DNA of 49,229 nucleotides. Source: Ktedonobacteria bacterium. Lineage in GTDB: Bacteria > Chloroflexota > Ktedonobacteria > Ktedonobacterales > JACDGC01. The notes under the pieces were generated by a model. The model worked only from the letters and a program-made list of their open reading frames with translations. It was not told the DNA's origin and made no database searches. Positions 32,887 through 42,115 of the stretch are shown piece after piece. The stretch covers positions 1 to 49,229 of the forward strand of contig DAIDGU010000007.1 of assembly GCA_027459785.1 (NCBI GenBank), in the 5' to 3' direction. The stretch's first letter is position 1. Every line of letters begins with the position of its first letter. Made by a program: the position numbers and the translations under genes.

Positions 32887-33600
32887 TCATGCCAACGTGA
32901 CCCGCTGAAAGGCTTCGGCGGCAGTTAGCCCCACCGCCGCGCCGGCCTCCGCCGCCCGTGCACGCCAGTGGCGCGGCAACGCCTGCGGGTCCGCACCCTG
33001 GCTGACGTGCTGCATGCGCGCGGCGATCTTGCGCGCCAGCGTCGCGGCGATGTCCACCCACAGGTCCGGCTGCTCTGTGGCAAAAAGCCAGGCCGTGGGA
33101 ACGATGTGCGGTGCCAACGCGAGATCGGGGAACATCAGCCGGTCGCGGGCGCTGGCGAAAGCGGCATCCAGCGCGGCGCGGCCCACCGCGCGGTGGTCAG
33201 GATGCAGCCGGTAAGGCGGCGCGGGATCGTGCGTGATGAGCAGGTCGGGCCGTTGCGCGCGGATCGCTCCCGTGATAACACGCCGCAGGGCCAATGTTGG
33301 TTCCAATTCGCCATCCAGCAGACGGGCGAACGTGATCTGCGCCGCAGCCACGCCCAACTCGCGCGCCGCCGCGATCTGTTCGCCCTCGCGGAGCGCCGCG
33401 ATCTGCGCCGCCGTCTGCGCGGGATCGTTGCTGCCCTTGTCGCCTGACGTGCAGAGCAGATACGCCACGTCCGTGCCGGCCTCCACCAGCCCAGCCACCG
33501 TGCCGCCGCACCACGACTCGATATCATCGGGGTGGGCCACCACCACCAGCGCCCGCCCGATCCCTAGCGCCGCCAGATCGCGGATGATTTCGCTCTGCAT
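32887..33600 (-). CDS. LmbE-like (PIG-L) zinc deacetylase
   Basis: The protein has 237 residues. VVAHPDDIESWCGGTVAGL near residues 21-39 and HPDHRAVG near 133-140 are the zinc-site motifs of LmbE/PIG-L N-acetylglucosamine deacetylases. TSGDKGSND and ELGVAAAQITF lie between them. Members act on GlcNAc-inositol, GlcNAc-malate (bacillithiol/mycothiol routes) or GlcNAc-linked lipids. The substrate here cannot be told. The ATG at 33600 follows AAGGAAGG by five bases; the frame extends upstream without similarity. It is divergent from the membrane protein at 33711. Confidence 0.88.
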   Translation of the reverse strand: MQSEIIRDLAALGIGRALVVVAHPDDIESWCGGTVAGLVEAGTDVAYLLCTSGDKGSNDPAQTAAQIAALREGEQIAAARELGVAAAQITFARLLDGELEPTLALRRVITGAIRAQRPDLLITHDPAPPYRLHPDHRAVGRAALDAAFASARDRLMFPDLALAPHIVPTAWLFATEQPDLWVDIAATLARKIAARMQHVSQGADPQALPRHWRARAAEAGAAVGLTAAEAFQRVTLA

Positions 33601-33710
33601 GCGTGCCTTCCTTCCCAACCGAGCGTGTAAGCAAAGAGCAAATATGAACGTAATCATCTATGACTACATGTAGCGGTAATCGGCGTATCTTTTGAAAGGC
33701 AGCATGTGCG

Positions 33711-34235
33711 ATGCATTCCTCTTCCTCCAGTCGCTTCACGCCACGCGAAGCCGCCAGCATGATCAGCGTGCTCGGCGCGGTCGTCGTACTCGTCGGTTTC
33801 GTCTTGCCGTGGACGGTGCCGCAACCCTGTGTCCATCCCCATATGGATTGTACCCATTTCACGCTGAATGGGCTGCTGTTGCTGCTCATCTTGCCGACGC
33901 TACCGCTCACGCATAACCAGCATCTTGATTGGAACATATGGCTCGATGCGTTCTTGCCCTTCCTGGTGGCCATCTGTGGCATCGCATCGCTGGTCCTTGG
34001 CATCCTCGGCAGCGATCCGGCGCGGGGCAGATGGGCCAATGTGGCGCAAATCGCCGCCGCGCTGGTGGGTCTGGCCACCGTCACGGCGCTGGCCAACGTT
34101 CTCATAAGCAATGGCCATTATCCCGCCTGGTATGCTGACCTGGGCCTCGGCCTTTATCTGGTCGCGGGTGGCTTCGTGTTGGCGCTGGCTGGCGGAGGCT
34201 ACGCGCACCGCGCGTGGCACGCGCCCATCTCTTAA
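33711..34235 (+). CDS. Four-helix membrane protein, unknown
   Basis: The protein has 174 residues with four hydrophobic helices (about residues 17-35, 53-66, 80-100, 115-135, with a fifth possible at 147-165). A Cys/His loop PQPCVHPHMDCTHF lies between helices 1 and 2, possibly metal-binding or disulphide-linked. The ATG at 33711 follows AAAGG by 11 bases. Codon use looks like the core genes. It is the last intact gene before the transposase and pseudogene zone. No family is recognised. Confidence 0.7.
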   Translation: MHSSSSSRFTPREAASMISVLGAVVVLVGFVLPWTVPQPCVHPHMDCTHFTLNGLLLLLILPTLPLTHNQHLDWNIWLDAFLPFLVAICGIASLVLGILGSDPARGRWANVAQIAAALVGLATVTALANVLISNGHYPAWYADLGLGLYLVAGGFVLALAGGGYAHRAWHAPIS

Positions 34236-34254
34236 CTTTTGTTTTAACCAAGAG

Positions 34255-35652
34255 CTAGGTATCGGTAATTCGCATGAATACCGTAAAAGATGCGAAATAA
34301 CGGAATACTGGCGTACAGGCGCTCTTTTTGATGGCGGGATAGCGTGGCGCCGGCCCCGATTTCGCGTGTTTGGGGCGACCGGAGGATCGTCCGCAGGCTT
34401 TTGGCGGATTGGCCACCGCTGGCAATGACGGCAAGAGCGCCGAAAGGGAGCGTTTTACCCGATACGGCGTCAGTTGGCCAGTCGTGAGAGGACGTTCCCA
34501 AGGTAAGCGCTGATCAGCCACGACAGGTCGAGCCAAACGCATCATCGTGTACGCGAGCAGGATGAGGTGAGTCCAGCGATCAGCTTGTTCAGGATGCCGG
34601 ACTCGTGGTGTCGTCCAATTCAACTGATATTTGGCGATCTTGAAGAAATGCTCCAACTGAAACCGGGCGCGATACGCCTGCCACACGCGCTCCAAGTCTG
34701 GCAATGTCGGTCCATACCACCAGAGCCACAGCGGCTTCGGCGCATGCGTCTGTTTGGGAAGCTTGGTAACCATGATGCGCATCACGGTGCCAGGAATGAT
34801 CGGGCGGGGTTGGTGAGTCCCTTTCGTCGCATGCTGCTCCGATTTGGCATGAACATCGGGCCACGCTTGGACGTGGACCCGTCCATACTGAGGGTCATCG
34901 GTGGGGTATTCCATCGCTGGTTCCCACCAGGTCTGCGGATCGTGAAAGGCAAACTTGGCACCATGAACGCGCGGACGTCCCCCCGATGCTCGTTCATCCG
35001 GTTCTGCATAGAAGCAGCGATTGGATTAGAGCCGCACGAGCAGGCCAAGCGGCTCGTTGCCAAGGAGTTGTGCCAATTGCACGGCGTCGTACCCAGCATC
35101 GAAGACAAAGATGGGGAGTGCTGTGTGCTGTGGGCGGCGCTTGAGCAACGCACGAATTTGGGTGGCGGCAACCTGCTGCACATTGTCCGTCGGTTCCACT
35201 CGTTGAGCGGAGAGCGGCGCACTCCAACTGTCATGAATGAAGCTCACTTGCGCCAACCTCTGGTAGGACCACCCAGCAACAATAGGTTTGCCAGCGGAGT
35301 GCCGGTTGTGATGATGATAGTAGCCCCGCTTGGGACTTGTCTCCGCGTCATCTTTGCGCCACGTTGAAGAGTCAATCGCGCGTACACTTTCCCCATCATC
35401 CAACGGATACCGTGCCACCAGGTTTTCGACACCAGTGGTATCAATACTGCCAGCAGCGAGGGCATCGTACACGCTGCCCCAGCGTCGCTGGAACCCAGGG
35501 AGCAGCATCATATGCGCTGGAGCAGTGGCCGACGGCAGCGTGAGGAGAGCGTCGAGCATTTCGAACAACGCCTCAGCGCGCCGGGAAAACTGCTCATAGA
35601 CCTGCTGACGAAACGCCACCAGATGAGGGAGCGATGGTATTTCCGGGCTCAT
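34255..35652 (-). pseudogene. DDE transposase (IS701/IS4-like) with one in-frame stop
   Basis: The gene has 466 codons. PHLVAFRQQVYEQFSRRAEA starts the N-terminal domain. The first catalytic Asp is in VRAIDSSTWR, the second in IFVFDAGYDAVQ, and the Glu in FQLEHFFKIAKYQLNW. MVTKLPKQTHAPKPLWLWW follows the usual order for a transposase group I know from Streptomyces and Ktedonobacter. Codon 209 is TAA (35028-35026); the frame continues unchanged on both sides, so a single nonsense change inactivated it. The ATG at 35652 lies one base after the stop of the DUF2867 gene. A fragment of a sister copy lies at 39192-39440. Confidence 0.85.
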
Positions 35653-35653
35653 A

Positions 35654-36166
35654 CTACCGTCCAAGGGCGCCTGTCCGCGCCATGTTGGCGATGACAAGAT
35701 GATGGAACGGCCGGATGATGGTGAAATAGATGGGACCCGCCCAGTTGTGGTACCGCACGAGCGTGACCACATAATAGCGCCACATGCCGCCAGCAAGGGG
35801 CTCAGCGACCACGGCAAGCGCGGCCCACAGATGCTGATCATCGACATCTGCCAACCAATAGTGCTCATCCTGTGCGACGCGAACGGTGAAGAGAGCTGCT
35901 CGTTGGCCTGGCGTCATAGGCAGCGTCTCCGCAGTCACATGTGGAGCGCGCGGAACTCCACGCTGATACATGCCCAAGAATCGCACCAGCCCTTTCCGCA
36001 TGCCATACAACACCGTAAGCCATACCGGTTGATACCGCAACATCGCGGCGACAAATGTTCGCAGTGGGACGGTGCTGGTGACAGTCTTGATATCAACATG
36101 ATCGAGTTGTTGGAAATAGGGCTGCAACGCTGACGTCGTCGCGATCACGTCGGGAAGGTGGCGCAT
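35654..36166 (-). CDS. DUF2867-domain protein, abutting the transposase
   Basis: The protein has 170 residues. It shows LDHVDIKTVTSTVPLRTFVA, LVRFLGMYQRG, LPMTPGQRAALFTVRVAQDE and NWAGPIYFTIIRPFHHLVIA, the pattern of DUF2867 proteins. These are small proteins often fused to or near NAD-dependent epimerases; the function is unknown. The ATG at 36166 follows AAAGGAA. Its stop is only one base from the transposase start, so the insertion sequence probably entered at its very end and may have replaced the last residues. It lies inside a zone of degraded genes but is itself intact. Confidence 0.8.
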   Translation of the reverse strand: MRHLPDVIATTSALQPYFQQLDHVDIKTVTSTVPLRTFVAAMLRYQPVWLTVLYGMRKGLVRFLGMYQRGVPRAPHVTAETLPMTPGQRAALFTVRVAQDEHYWLADVDDQHLWAALAVVAEPLAGGMWRYYVVTLVRYHNWAGPIYFTIIRPFHHLVIANMARTGALGR

Positions 36167-36227
36167 TGTTCTGTTCCTTTCACGGTATTCCAATTGCCCG
36201 TAAACACGCATGATAGCGGAGATCGCG

Positions 36228-37338
36228 CTAGCGGTCGGCTTCTCCTAAGATGAAATCGATGCTGCCCAGAATGGCGACCACGTCGCCCATGGTGTGCCCG
36301 CGCATGGTTTCAGGCACGATTTGCAGATTGACGAAGGACGGCCCACGAATCTTCGCCCGATAGGGATACTCCGAGCCATCGCTGATGAGATAGATGCCCA
36401 ACTCACCCTTGCTGCTTTCGACAGCGCAATACGTCTCGCCGCGTGGCGGGCGCAGCGCGATAGGCGTGCGCGCGCAGATCGCGCCGCCCGGCAGATTCGC
36501 CATCCCCTCGCGGATGAGGCGCGCGCTCTCTTTCATCTCCCACATACGGCACATATAGCGCCCAAAGGCGTCGCCATCCTGGCGCACGACCATGTTGGTA
36601 AGAATCTCACGATAGGCGCCTTAAGGGCGATTGACCCGCAGGTCATATTCCACGCCGGAGGCGCGGGCGATGGGGCCGGTCATGCCATACGCTGTCGCCT
36701 GCTGCAGATCGATGTAGCCGACGCCTTGCGTGCGCTTCATGAAGATCTCGTTGCCGGTGATGAGTTTATTCAACTCTTCCCAGCTATGGTCGAAGGTCGT
36801 GAGCCAGGCTTCCAGGCGCTGGAGCCAGCCGGTCGGCAGGTCATGTAAGACGCCGCCAACGCGCATATAGTTCACATTGAACCGGCTTCCACCGCCCTCC
36901 TCGAAGAGCGAGAGTAACCCCTCGCGGTCACGAAACGCCTACACAAAGGGAGTGGATGCACCCAAATCGTAAAGATAACTTCCGACGGCGACGAGGTGGT
37001 TGGCGATGTGCTGCATCTCGTTGGTGATGAGGCGGATATACTCGCCTCGATGCCCATCAACTGCTCGACAGCGCCGGCATAGACCGTCTCGTTGAGCATC
37101 GGCGAGAGATAATCGGCGTTATCCATGTAGCGGATGCCGCCCAGGTAGGGGCGATTCTCCAGGATCTTCTCGATGCCGCGATGCAGATAGCCGATGATGG
37201 GGGTACAGTGAATGACGGTTTCGCCTTCCATCGTCATCACGAGGCGCAGCACCCGTGTGTCGCGGGGTGCTGCGGCCCCATATTGAGGATCATCTCTTCG
37301 GTGTGGATACCACCGACAGGTTCGGCAAGCTGCTCCAC
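36228..37338 (-). pseudogene. nuoD: NADH-quinone oxidoreductase subunit D (NuoD), four lesions
   Basis: The residual protein matches complex I subunit D along its whole length. It shows [102 protein letters not shown] and VVAILGSIDFILGEADR. Lesions, in gene order, are a lost G (CCC at 37252-37254) and a short deletion near 37045. Then come TAG at 36941-36939 and TAA at 36623-36621; both stops replace conserved Tyr codons. The GTG at 37338 follows GAAGGAA. No other nuo genes flank it, so it is a stranded copy. The high residual similarity means the decay is recent. Confidence 0.93.
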
Positions 37339-37621
37339 GGTCTGTTTCCTTCTGCACATGAGAGGGCGGGAGAGTACGGTTCAGGTTGGTATGTGTGATG
37401 AAACCCTCACCACACTGGGTCATTTTGGACTTCCTAAAGGTGCTCTTCTGGTGAACGACGTGTGTAACACCACCATCTGTGAATATGAGGGCAATCCTAC
37501 GATCACTTCGCCAGAAGCACGGAGAGGGTCCAGAACGAAAACTCCAGCGTTGCCGTGCTGTCCCAAGGAAGTCACCCATGGCATCTCCCGCTGGCGCTTA
37601 ATTGGTAGCGGCGTTAATGCC

Positions 37622-38422
37622 TCATTCAGCACAAAACGTCGCAATGCGATCGGCGACGACCTCGGGCGCTTCCAGGGCTAGCCAGTGGCCGTTGTCAGGG
37701 AAATGCTCGACGCGCGCGCTGCCAAAACGCTCGGCATAGGTTGGCGCGATGAACGGATCTTTGTCGCCCCACAGGACCAGCGTGGGAACCGTCGTGATGA
37801 GCACGGTGAGACGCTCATACCAGCCAGCGTAGTCACGCGGATCGAGCGTGCGATACATGCGCAGGGCCGTGCGCCGCACCGAGCGCTTGGCGTAGGAGAG
37901 CGCGTAGACCTGGTGCCAGTGCTCGGCGCTGAGGTTTGGCGCGTTGGGGCGCATCGACCGCTCGAACAATGCCGGCGTTAGCAGCGCCATGAGCATGTCG
38001 CCAAGTACCGGCGTCCGCAACTGTCGCGCGGCAGGATGCCAGCGATAATCGGGGGAGAACGTGACTCCGCCGGCGATGACGATGCGTCGCACCTTTTCTG
38101 GCTGGGTGATGGCCCAGGTCAGGCCATATGGCCCGCCGAAATCGGTGACGACGAGGTTCAGCGGCGTCGGAATACCGGCAGCCGCGATGAGATCGCCGGT
38201 GAAGCGGGCCATGCTCTCCAGCGAGAAATCGAAGCCAGCGGGAGCTTCTGAGCGCCCCATGCCGGGCAGATCGGGAGCGAAACAGCGATAGCGATCCGCG
38301 ATTCGCGCGATGATATCGTTCCACATCTCTGCCGAATCGGGGTTGCCATGCAGAAAAAGGGTAGGCGAGCCGGCGCCGCGTTCGGCCAGATAGATGGGTG
38401 CGCCCTGCACGATGAGTGACAT
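37622..38422 (-). CDS. Alpha/beta hydrolase of the haloalkane dehalogenase/epoxide hydrolase type
   Basis: The protein has 266 residues. LFLHGNPDSAEMW forms the oxyanion loop (residues 23-34). The nucleophile is Asp94 in VVTDFGGPYG rather than Ser, which marks the dehalogenase/epoxide-hydrolase branch. The acid is in LVLWGDKDPF, and the catalytic His is in FPDNGHWLALE near the end. The C-terminal Cys-Ala-Glu ends normally. The ATG at 38422 follows AGGAGA by eight bases and lies one base after the TetR stop, so the regulator and enzyme share an mRNA. The substrate is unknown. Confidence 0.88.
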   Translation of the reverse strand: MSLIVQGAPIYLAERGAGSPTLFLHGNPDSAEMWNDIIARIADRYRCFAPDLPGMGRSEAPAGFDFSLESMARFTGDLIAAAGIPTPLNLVVTDFGGPYGLTWAITQPEKVRRIVIAGGVTFSPDYRWHPAARQLRTPVLGDMLMALLTPALFERSMRPNAPNLSAEHWHQVYALSYAKRSVRRTALRMYRTLDPRDYAGWYERLTVLITTVPTLVLWGDKDPFIAPTYAERFGSARVEHFPDNGHWLALEAPEVVADRIATFCAE

Positions 38423-38423
38423 C

Positions 38424-39047
38424 TCATGGGTCTCCTGTCGTGGTACCTGGAGCTGCCTGTAATACCAGCAGCAAGGTTGTAGCATCGGGAAAGCTGGCAT
38501 TCTCGCCGTCGAAGAACGCTGCGGCAGCTGCCAGGCCATGTAGCGTCGCCAGATAGAGCATAGTCAGTTGGTCGGGATCGCGCTGCACGATGGCACCCGC
38601 TTCCTGACCGAGCACGATCAGGGTTTTGATGACGAGACGCAATTGGGTGAGATGCTCCAATGCGACGGCGCGGATAAACGGGGGCACGGCTTCGCTGGTC
38701 AGTGCCTGGGCGACAACCAGCGCATGCTCGGGATGCTGATACTGGTAGGGCAACATCTGCTCGGTGAACGCGGCCAAACGATCCCATGCCCGCCCCTGCC
38801 CGATCAACGCCTGCCGCGCGTGTAGGCAGATGCCCTGCGTCGCCTGCTCGACCAGCGAGGCAAAGACCTGTTCTTTGCTCGCGAAATAGCGATAGAGCAA
38901 GCCCTGGCTCATCGCGGCGGCGGCGGCGAGGTCCGGGATCTTCGTGCCGGCATAGCCTTTCCGCGCGAAGACGTTGGCGGCACTGGCCAGAATCAGCGTG
39001 CGGCGTTGCTCGCGTATGGTGGTGTTAGCATCTTTGCTGCGTGGCAT
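38424..39047 (-). CDS. TetR-family repressor, first gene of the hydrolase operon
   Basis: The protein has 207 residues. The helix-turn-helix is in ILASAANVFARKGYAGTKIP and AAAAAMSQGLLYRYFASKEQ, the canonical TetR N-terminus. The ligand domain contains HPEHALVVAQALTSEAVPPF. It probably represses its own operon and is released by the hydrolase substrate or a related compound (inference). The ATG at 39047 follows AAAGGAG by four bases. A promoter with an 18-base near-palindrome lies at 39064-39112. Confidence 0.92.
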   Translation of the reverse strand: MPRSKDANTTIREQRRTLILASAANVFARKGYAGTKIPDLAAAAAMSQGLLYRYFASKEQVFASLVEQATQGICLHARQALIGQGRAWDRLAAFTEQMLPYQYQHPEHALVVAQALTSEAVPPFIRAVALEHLTQLRLVIKTLIVLGQEAGAIVQRDPDQLTMLYLATLHGLAAAAAFFDGENASFPDATTLLLVLQAAPGTTTGDP

Positions 39048-39063
39048 CCAGCTCCTTTCACAA

Positions 39064-39112
39064 TGAATAACTTTTCACTCAATAGTATAACCGTATCGCG
39101 TTGTAAGATCAA
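39064..39112 (-). promoter_or_regulatory. Promoter and candidate TetR operator
   Basis: On the minus strand TTGATC (39112-39107), a 17-base spacer and TATACT (39089-39084) form a good promoter. Next to it TGAATAACTTTTCACTCA (39081-39064 on the other strand) is an imperfect dyad lying between the start point and the tetR ATG, where a repressor would block elongation. Confidence 0.6.
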
Positions 39113-39191
39113 GGGGGATTGCGTCTCAACACGTGGTGTACTTTCAGCGAGCAAAATGACCAATCGACCTACTCCGCGTGGCTCCTCAAGC

Positions 39192-39440
39192 CTATTCAAA
39201 AACCAAGAGTACGGCATTACTCGTGGTATCGATACGTCCAGTAGAGATTGCATCATAGACGCAGCCCCAACGCCGCTGGAACTGTGGTTGCAGCATCATG
39301 TGTGCAGGTGCGGTTGCCGACGGCAACATGAGCAGGGCGTCGAGCATCTCAAAGAGGGCATCAGTTCGCCGCGAAAACTGCTGATACACACGCTCACGAA
39401 AACCAAGCAAGAGAGAAAGTGATTCAGGTTTCATGTCCAT
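39192..39440 (-). pseudogene. Transposase remnant, N-terminal fragment of the 34255-35652 type
   Basis: The 82 residues share LLGFRERVYQQFSRRTDALF, EMLDALLMLPSATAPAHMML and FQRRWGCVYDAI with the transposase at 34255-35652. The match breaks after RIDTT. The rest, including the catalytic residues, is lost. The ATG is at 39440. It shows that at least two insertions of this element type occurred within 5 kb. Confidence 0.85.
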
Positions 39441-39538
39441 AGTATCGCATGCTGACCACTTTCCCGTCGCTCCGCCTGATTACATCTGAAGCTCATAGCA
39501 GCCAGAGAAAGAGGAAAACGATGCTATCAGCATACATA

Positions 39539-39710
39539 GGGGTTATGGGAAGATCCTGATACTGTTGGTGAATGAGGAATCGTGACAAGATTGCATGGTT
39601 CACAGCAACCGATCTCCAACGAGATTCTCGGCTTCGCGAGTCGCTTTTCGAGTTCGGCAACAGTTACCCCTAGCCTTCAGCCATCAGTATCAGGATCCTC
39701 CTATAACCCC
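39539..39710. mobile_element. 172-bp element with 26-bp terminal inverted repeats
   Basis: 39539-39564 (GGGGTTATGGGAAGATCCTG onward) matches the inverse complement of 39685-39710 at 24 of 26 bases. The interior of 120 bases has no supported gene. It lies about 100 bases from the transposase remnant, so it may be a MITE or the end of a lost element. I see no clear target duplication. The rest of 39441-39828 holds nothing I can name. Confidence 0.55.
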
Positions 39711-39828
39711 AACTCTCATTTGCCTCCTGCGGAACAGTGTACGGTGTATCAGTAAAGGCTTTGCTATTTTTGAATGACACCGCTCGTATGCTTAATTCTG
39801 CTCATATCAAGCATGCGAGCGGTTCGGA

Positions 39829-40787
39829 TTAAGCGGACTCGTTTGCGATGCGCTCGGACGAGAGGTGCAAGGCATATTCTTGTCGTCTGCCACGTTGGCG
39901 CCATCCTGCTCGGTGGAAGGCATTGGCCATGGGGGTATTGGCAATATCGGTATCAGCAACCATCTGGGAAACCCCCGCAGTAGCGACCGTCTGCGTGAGG
40001 CGTGCCAGCAGCGCATCAATATACCCCTGCCCGCGCTGTTCGGGAAGGACCCCGATATATCCCACGGTCGCATTGGTACACGGTATGACAAACCCCACCA
40101 ACTCTTCAGTCGGGGTATAGGCAAGTTGCCACCATCCGGGAGCATGGCCAAAGTGCTGAAGCAACGTCATCAGGTCTTTGGCCTGTTGCGCTGCTCCCAC
40201 CTGGTCCCGTTCCTGACGGAGACGCCGATCCAGCGTTCCTGCCGTCCCACGCTCGAGGGCGTCGAGAAAGGCAGCTTCCCCCACATCTTCCAGGGAACGA
40301 AAGAGTAGGCGCGAAGAAGTCACCTGAACCGCTGCATCCACGTGGCACTCCCATCGCAGTGTCTCGCGTTGCAACGCAAAGCCACAGTCGGTGAGCAGTG
40401 CTGCCCGTCGCTCAGGAAAGTATTGCCACTGTGGGCTGACGGGGGGGAGATCGATGATATGACCGATCTGCTCCCGCGCCCCAAGCTCCTGCATGTGCCG
40501 TACCGCGTGCGGGATCATCTGAGCGCCCAAGGGAATGAAATCATCACGTTCCCACGGAAGTTCCATGAGTATCATATCAGTAGGAGTGCTGAGTGAAGGC
40601 AATGTCCAGTAAGCGATGGTCCCGAGGATCTGGTGGACTTCTTCGAGAAGAAAGCACCATGGTAGGTATTCCCCTTGGTCAGTAACTGTTGCAGATAGTC
40701 CTGCACAGCAGCAGCATGTGCAATCCGCCCAGCAGTGCGGGCAAATGTCTCCAGTTCGCCATCGGCGAGAAGGCGAATTATCATCAT
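39829..40787 (-). pseudogene. GNAT acetyltransferase, single-base frameshift
   Basis: From the ATG at 40787 the frame reads MMIIRLLADGELETFARTAG and LQQLLTKGNTYHGAFF. It then continues in another frame as LEEVHQILGTIAYWTLP through to TVGYIGVLPEQRGQGYIDAL, the acetyl-CoA motif. Adding one C at the TTCTTC-TCGAA junction near 40643 restores 320 codons. A second, strongly primed frame starts at an ATG about 45 bases upstream (40832, with AAGGAGGAGG). It runs through in the second frame without a stop, which would let ribosomes make a hybrid N-terminus. It could therefore be a pseudogene, a sequencing slip or a frameshift-controlled gene. The substrate is unknown. Confidence 0.7.
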
Positions 40788-41045
40788 TATACTCCTGTTT
40801 TTCTGTGGTATCACCGAGCTTCAGAGCTAGCATGCGATTCACCTCCTCCTTCCTGTTGCGTGCAATCCACGGTGCGCCATATTCTGCGGGAAGGGAGGCT
40901 TCCCCTCCGTGCGCCAAGGATGCACAGGAACAGTATAGCATGCGCTCAGAAGGAGAGCAACGTAGCAAAGTTTAGCTTCTGTTTTTATCAGTGATGGTTA
41001 AAACTGGAGCTTAAAGAGCGTGGTTGGCGACCAACCTACTTACCG

Positions 41046-41074
41046 GCTTTGTATGGGCGTGATTTGTCGCGCCC
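41046..41074. repeat. Dispersed GGGCG hairpin repeat, second copy
   Basis: 29 bases (GCTTTGTATGGGCGTGATTT onward) match 2936-2964 with few changes; both keep the GGGCG...CGCCC arms. Just upstream GGTTGG/CCAACC (about 41021-41036) forms another hairpin. Confidence 0.8.
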
Positions 41075-41099
41075 AGCGTCCCCTATAAAGAACGATGGA

Positions 41100-42104
41100 T
41101 CAGGCTTCCAGCGCGACCAGCACGCGCCCGCGCAGCGCGCCCTGGAGGATCGCCGCCGTCACCTCCGGCAGCGCAGTCAGCCCAACCTCGCGCATCACCA
41201 GCGCATTCAGGTCGGCGGGGGTGAAGTCCGTCGCCAGGCGCTGCCAGATCGCCGCGCGTAGCGGCATAGGGCATTGCACAGAGTCGATGCCCAGCAGATT
41301 CACCGCACGCAAGATGAAAGGATACACCGTCGTCGGCAGTGCGCCGCCGCCCGTCACGCCACAAGCCGCCACGGAGCCGCCATAGCGCGTCGTGCGCAGC
41401 GCGTAGGCCAGCGTCGCCCCGCCCACGGCATCGATGGTGCCGGCCCAGCGTTCCTTTTCCAGCGGCTTCGCGCTGGCGGCGCTCGTCGCCTCGCGGCTGA
41501 GGATTTCCCCCGCGCCCAGGCTGCGCAGGTAGTCGTGCGCCTCATCTTTGCCCGTGCTGGCGGCAACGGTATAGCCGCGCCGCGCCAGCAGCGCGACGGC
41601 CACGCTGCCCACGCCGCCCGTCGCCCCCGTCACCAACACCGGTCCGGCGTCGGTCGTCAGCCGATGTGCTTCCAACTGGTGCAGGGCCAGCGCGGCGGTG
41701 AACCCCGCCGTTCCTAGTGCCATCGCCGCCCGCGCCGTCATGCCCGCCGGCAGCGGCACCACCCAAGCCGCCGGCACGCGCGCGAATTGGCTGAAGCCAC
41801 CGAAATGTGATACGCCCAGGCCATAGCTCGTCGCCAACACGCCGTCGCCCGGCTTGCAGCGCGCATCAGTGGACTCGACCACTGTGCCGGCGAGGTCGAT
41901 GCCCGGCACGAAGGGATAAGAGCGCACGATCTGCCCGTTCGGGATGCAAGCCAGGCCATCTTTGTAATTCACATCCGAATAGGCCACGCGAATGAGGACT
42001 TCGCCCGCCGGCAAATCCGCCGCGCGGAGTTCGCGCACCCCGGCGGTGAAGTTGTCACACTGCTTATCGACGACGAAGGCGCGGAAGGTGGATGGGGTCA
42101 TCAT
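41100..42104 (-). CDS. YhdH/YhfP-family quinone oxidoreductase (acrylyl-CoA reductase-like)
   Basis: The protein has 334 residues and belongs to the zinc-free medium-chain dehydrogenase/reductase family. VAYSDVNYKDGLAC, VPGIDLAGTVVES and ATSYGLGVSHFGGFSQFARV mark the N-terminal domain. VLVTGATGGVGSVAVALLAR is the NADPH-binding loop. RYGGSVAACGVTGG and LLGIDSVQCPMPLR are typical of YhdH/AcuI enzymes, which reduce acryloyl-CoA or quinones. The ATG at 42104 follows AAAGGA by six bases. It lies 11 bases downstream of the PQQ-lipoprotein gene and so probably shares its mRNA. Confidence 0.9.
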   Translation of the reverse strand: MMTPSTFRAFVVDKQCDNFTAGVRELRAADLPAGEVLIRVAYSDVNYKDGLACIPNGQIVRSYPFVPGIDLAGTVVESTDARCKPGDGVLATSYGLGVSHFGGFSQFARVPAAWVVPLPAGMTARAAMALGTAGFTAALALHQLEAHRLTTDAGPVLVTGATGGVGSVAVALLARRGYTVAASTGKDEAHDYLRSLGAGEILSREATSAASAKPLEKERWAGTIDAVGGATLAYALRTTRYGGSVAACGVTGGGALPTTVYPFILRAVNLLGIDSVQCPMPLRAAIWQRLATDFTPADLNALVMREVGLTALPEVTAAILQGALRGRVLVALEA

Positions 42105-42115
42105 GGTGTTTCCTT

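Noticed and set aside
36228..37338. Stop-codon reassignment (Tyr for TAA/TAG)
   Set aside because: The same gene also has two frame-breaking deletions, and the other genes use TAA, TAG and TGA as normal ends.
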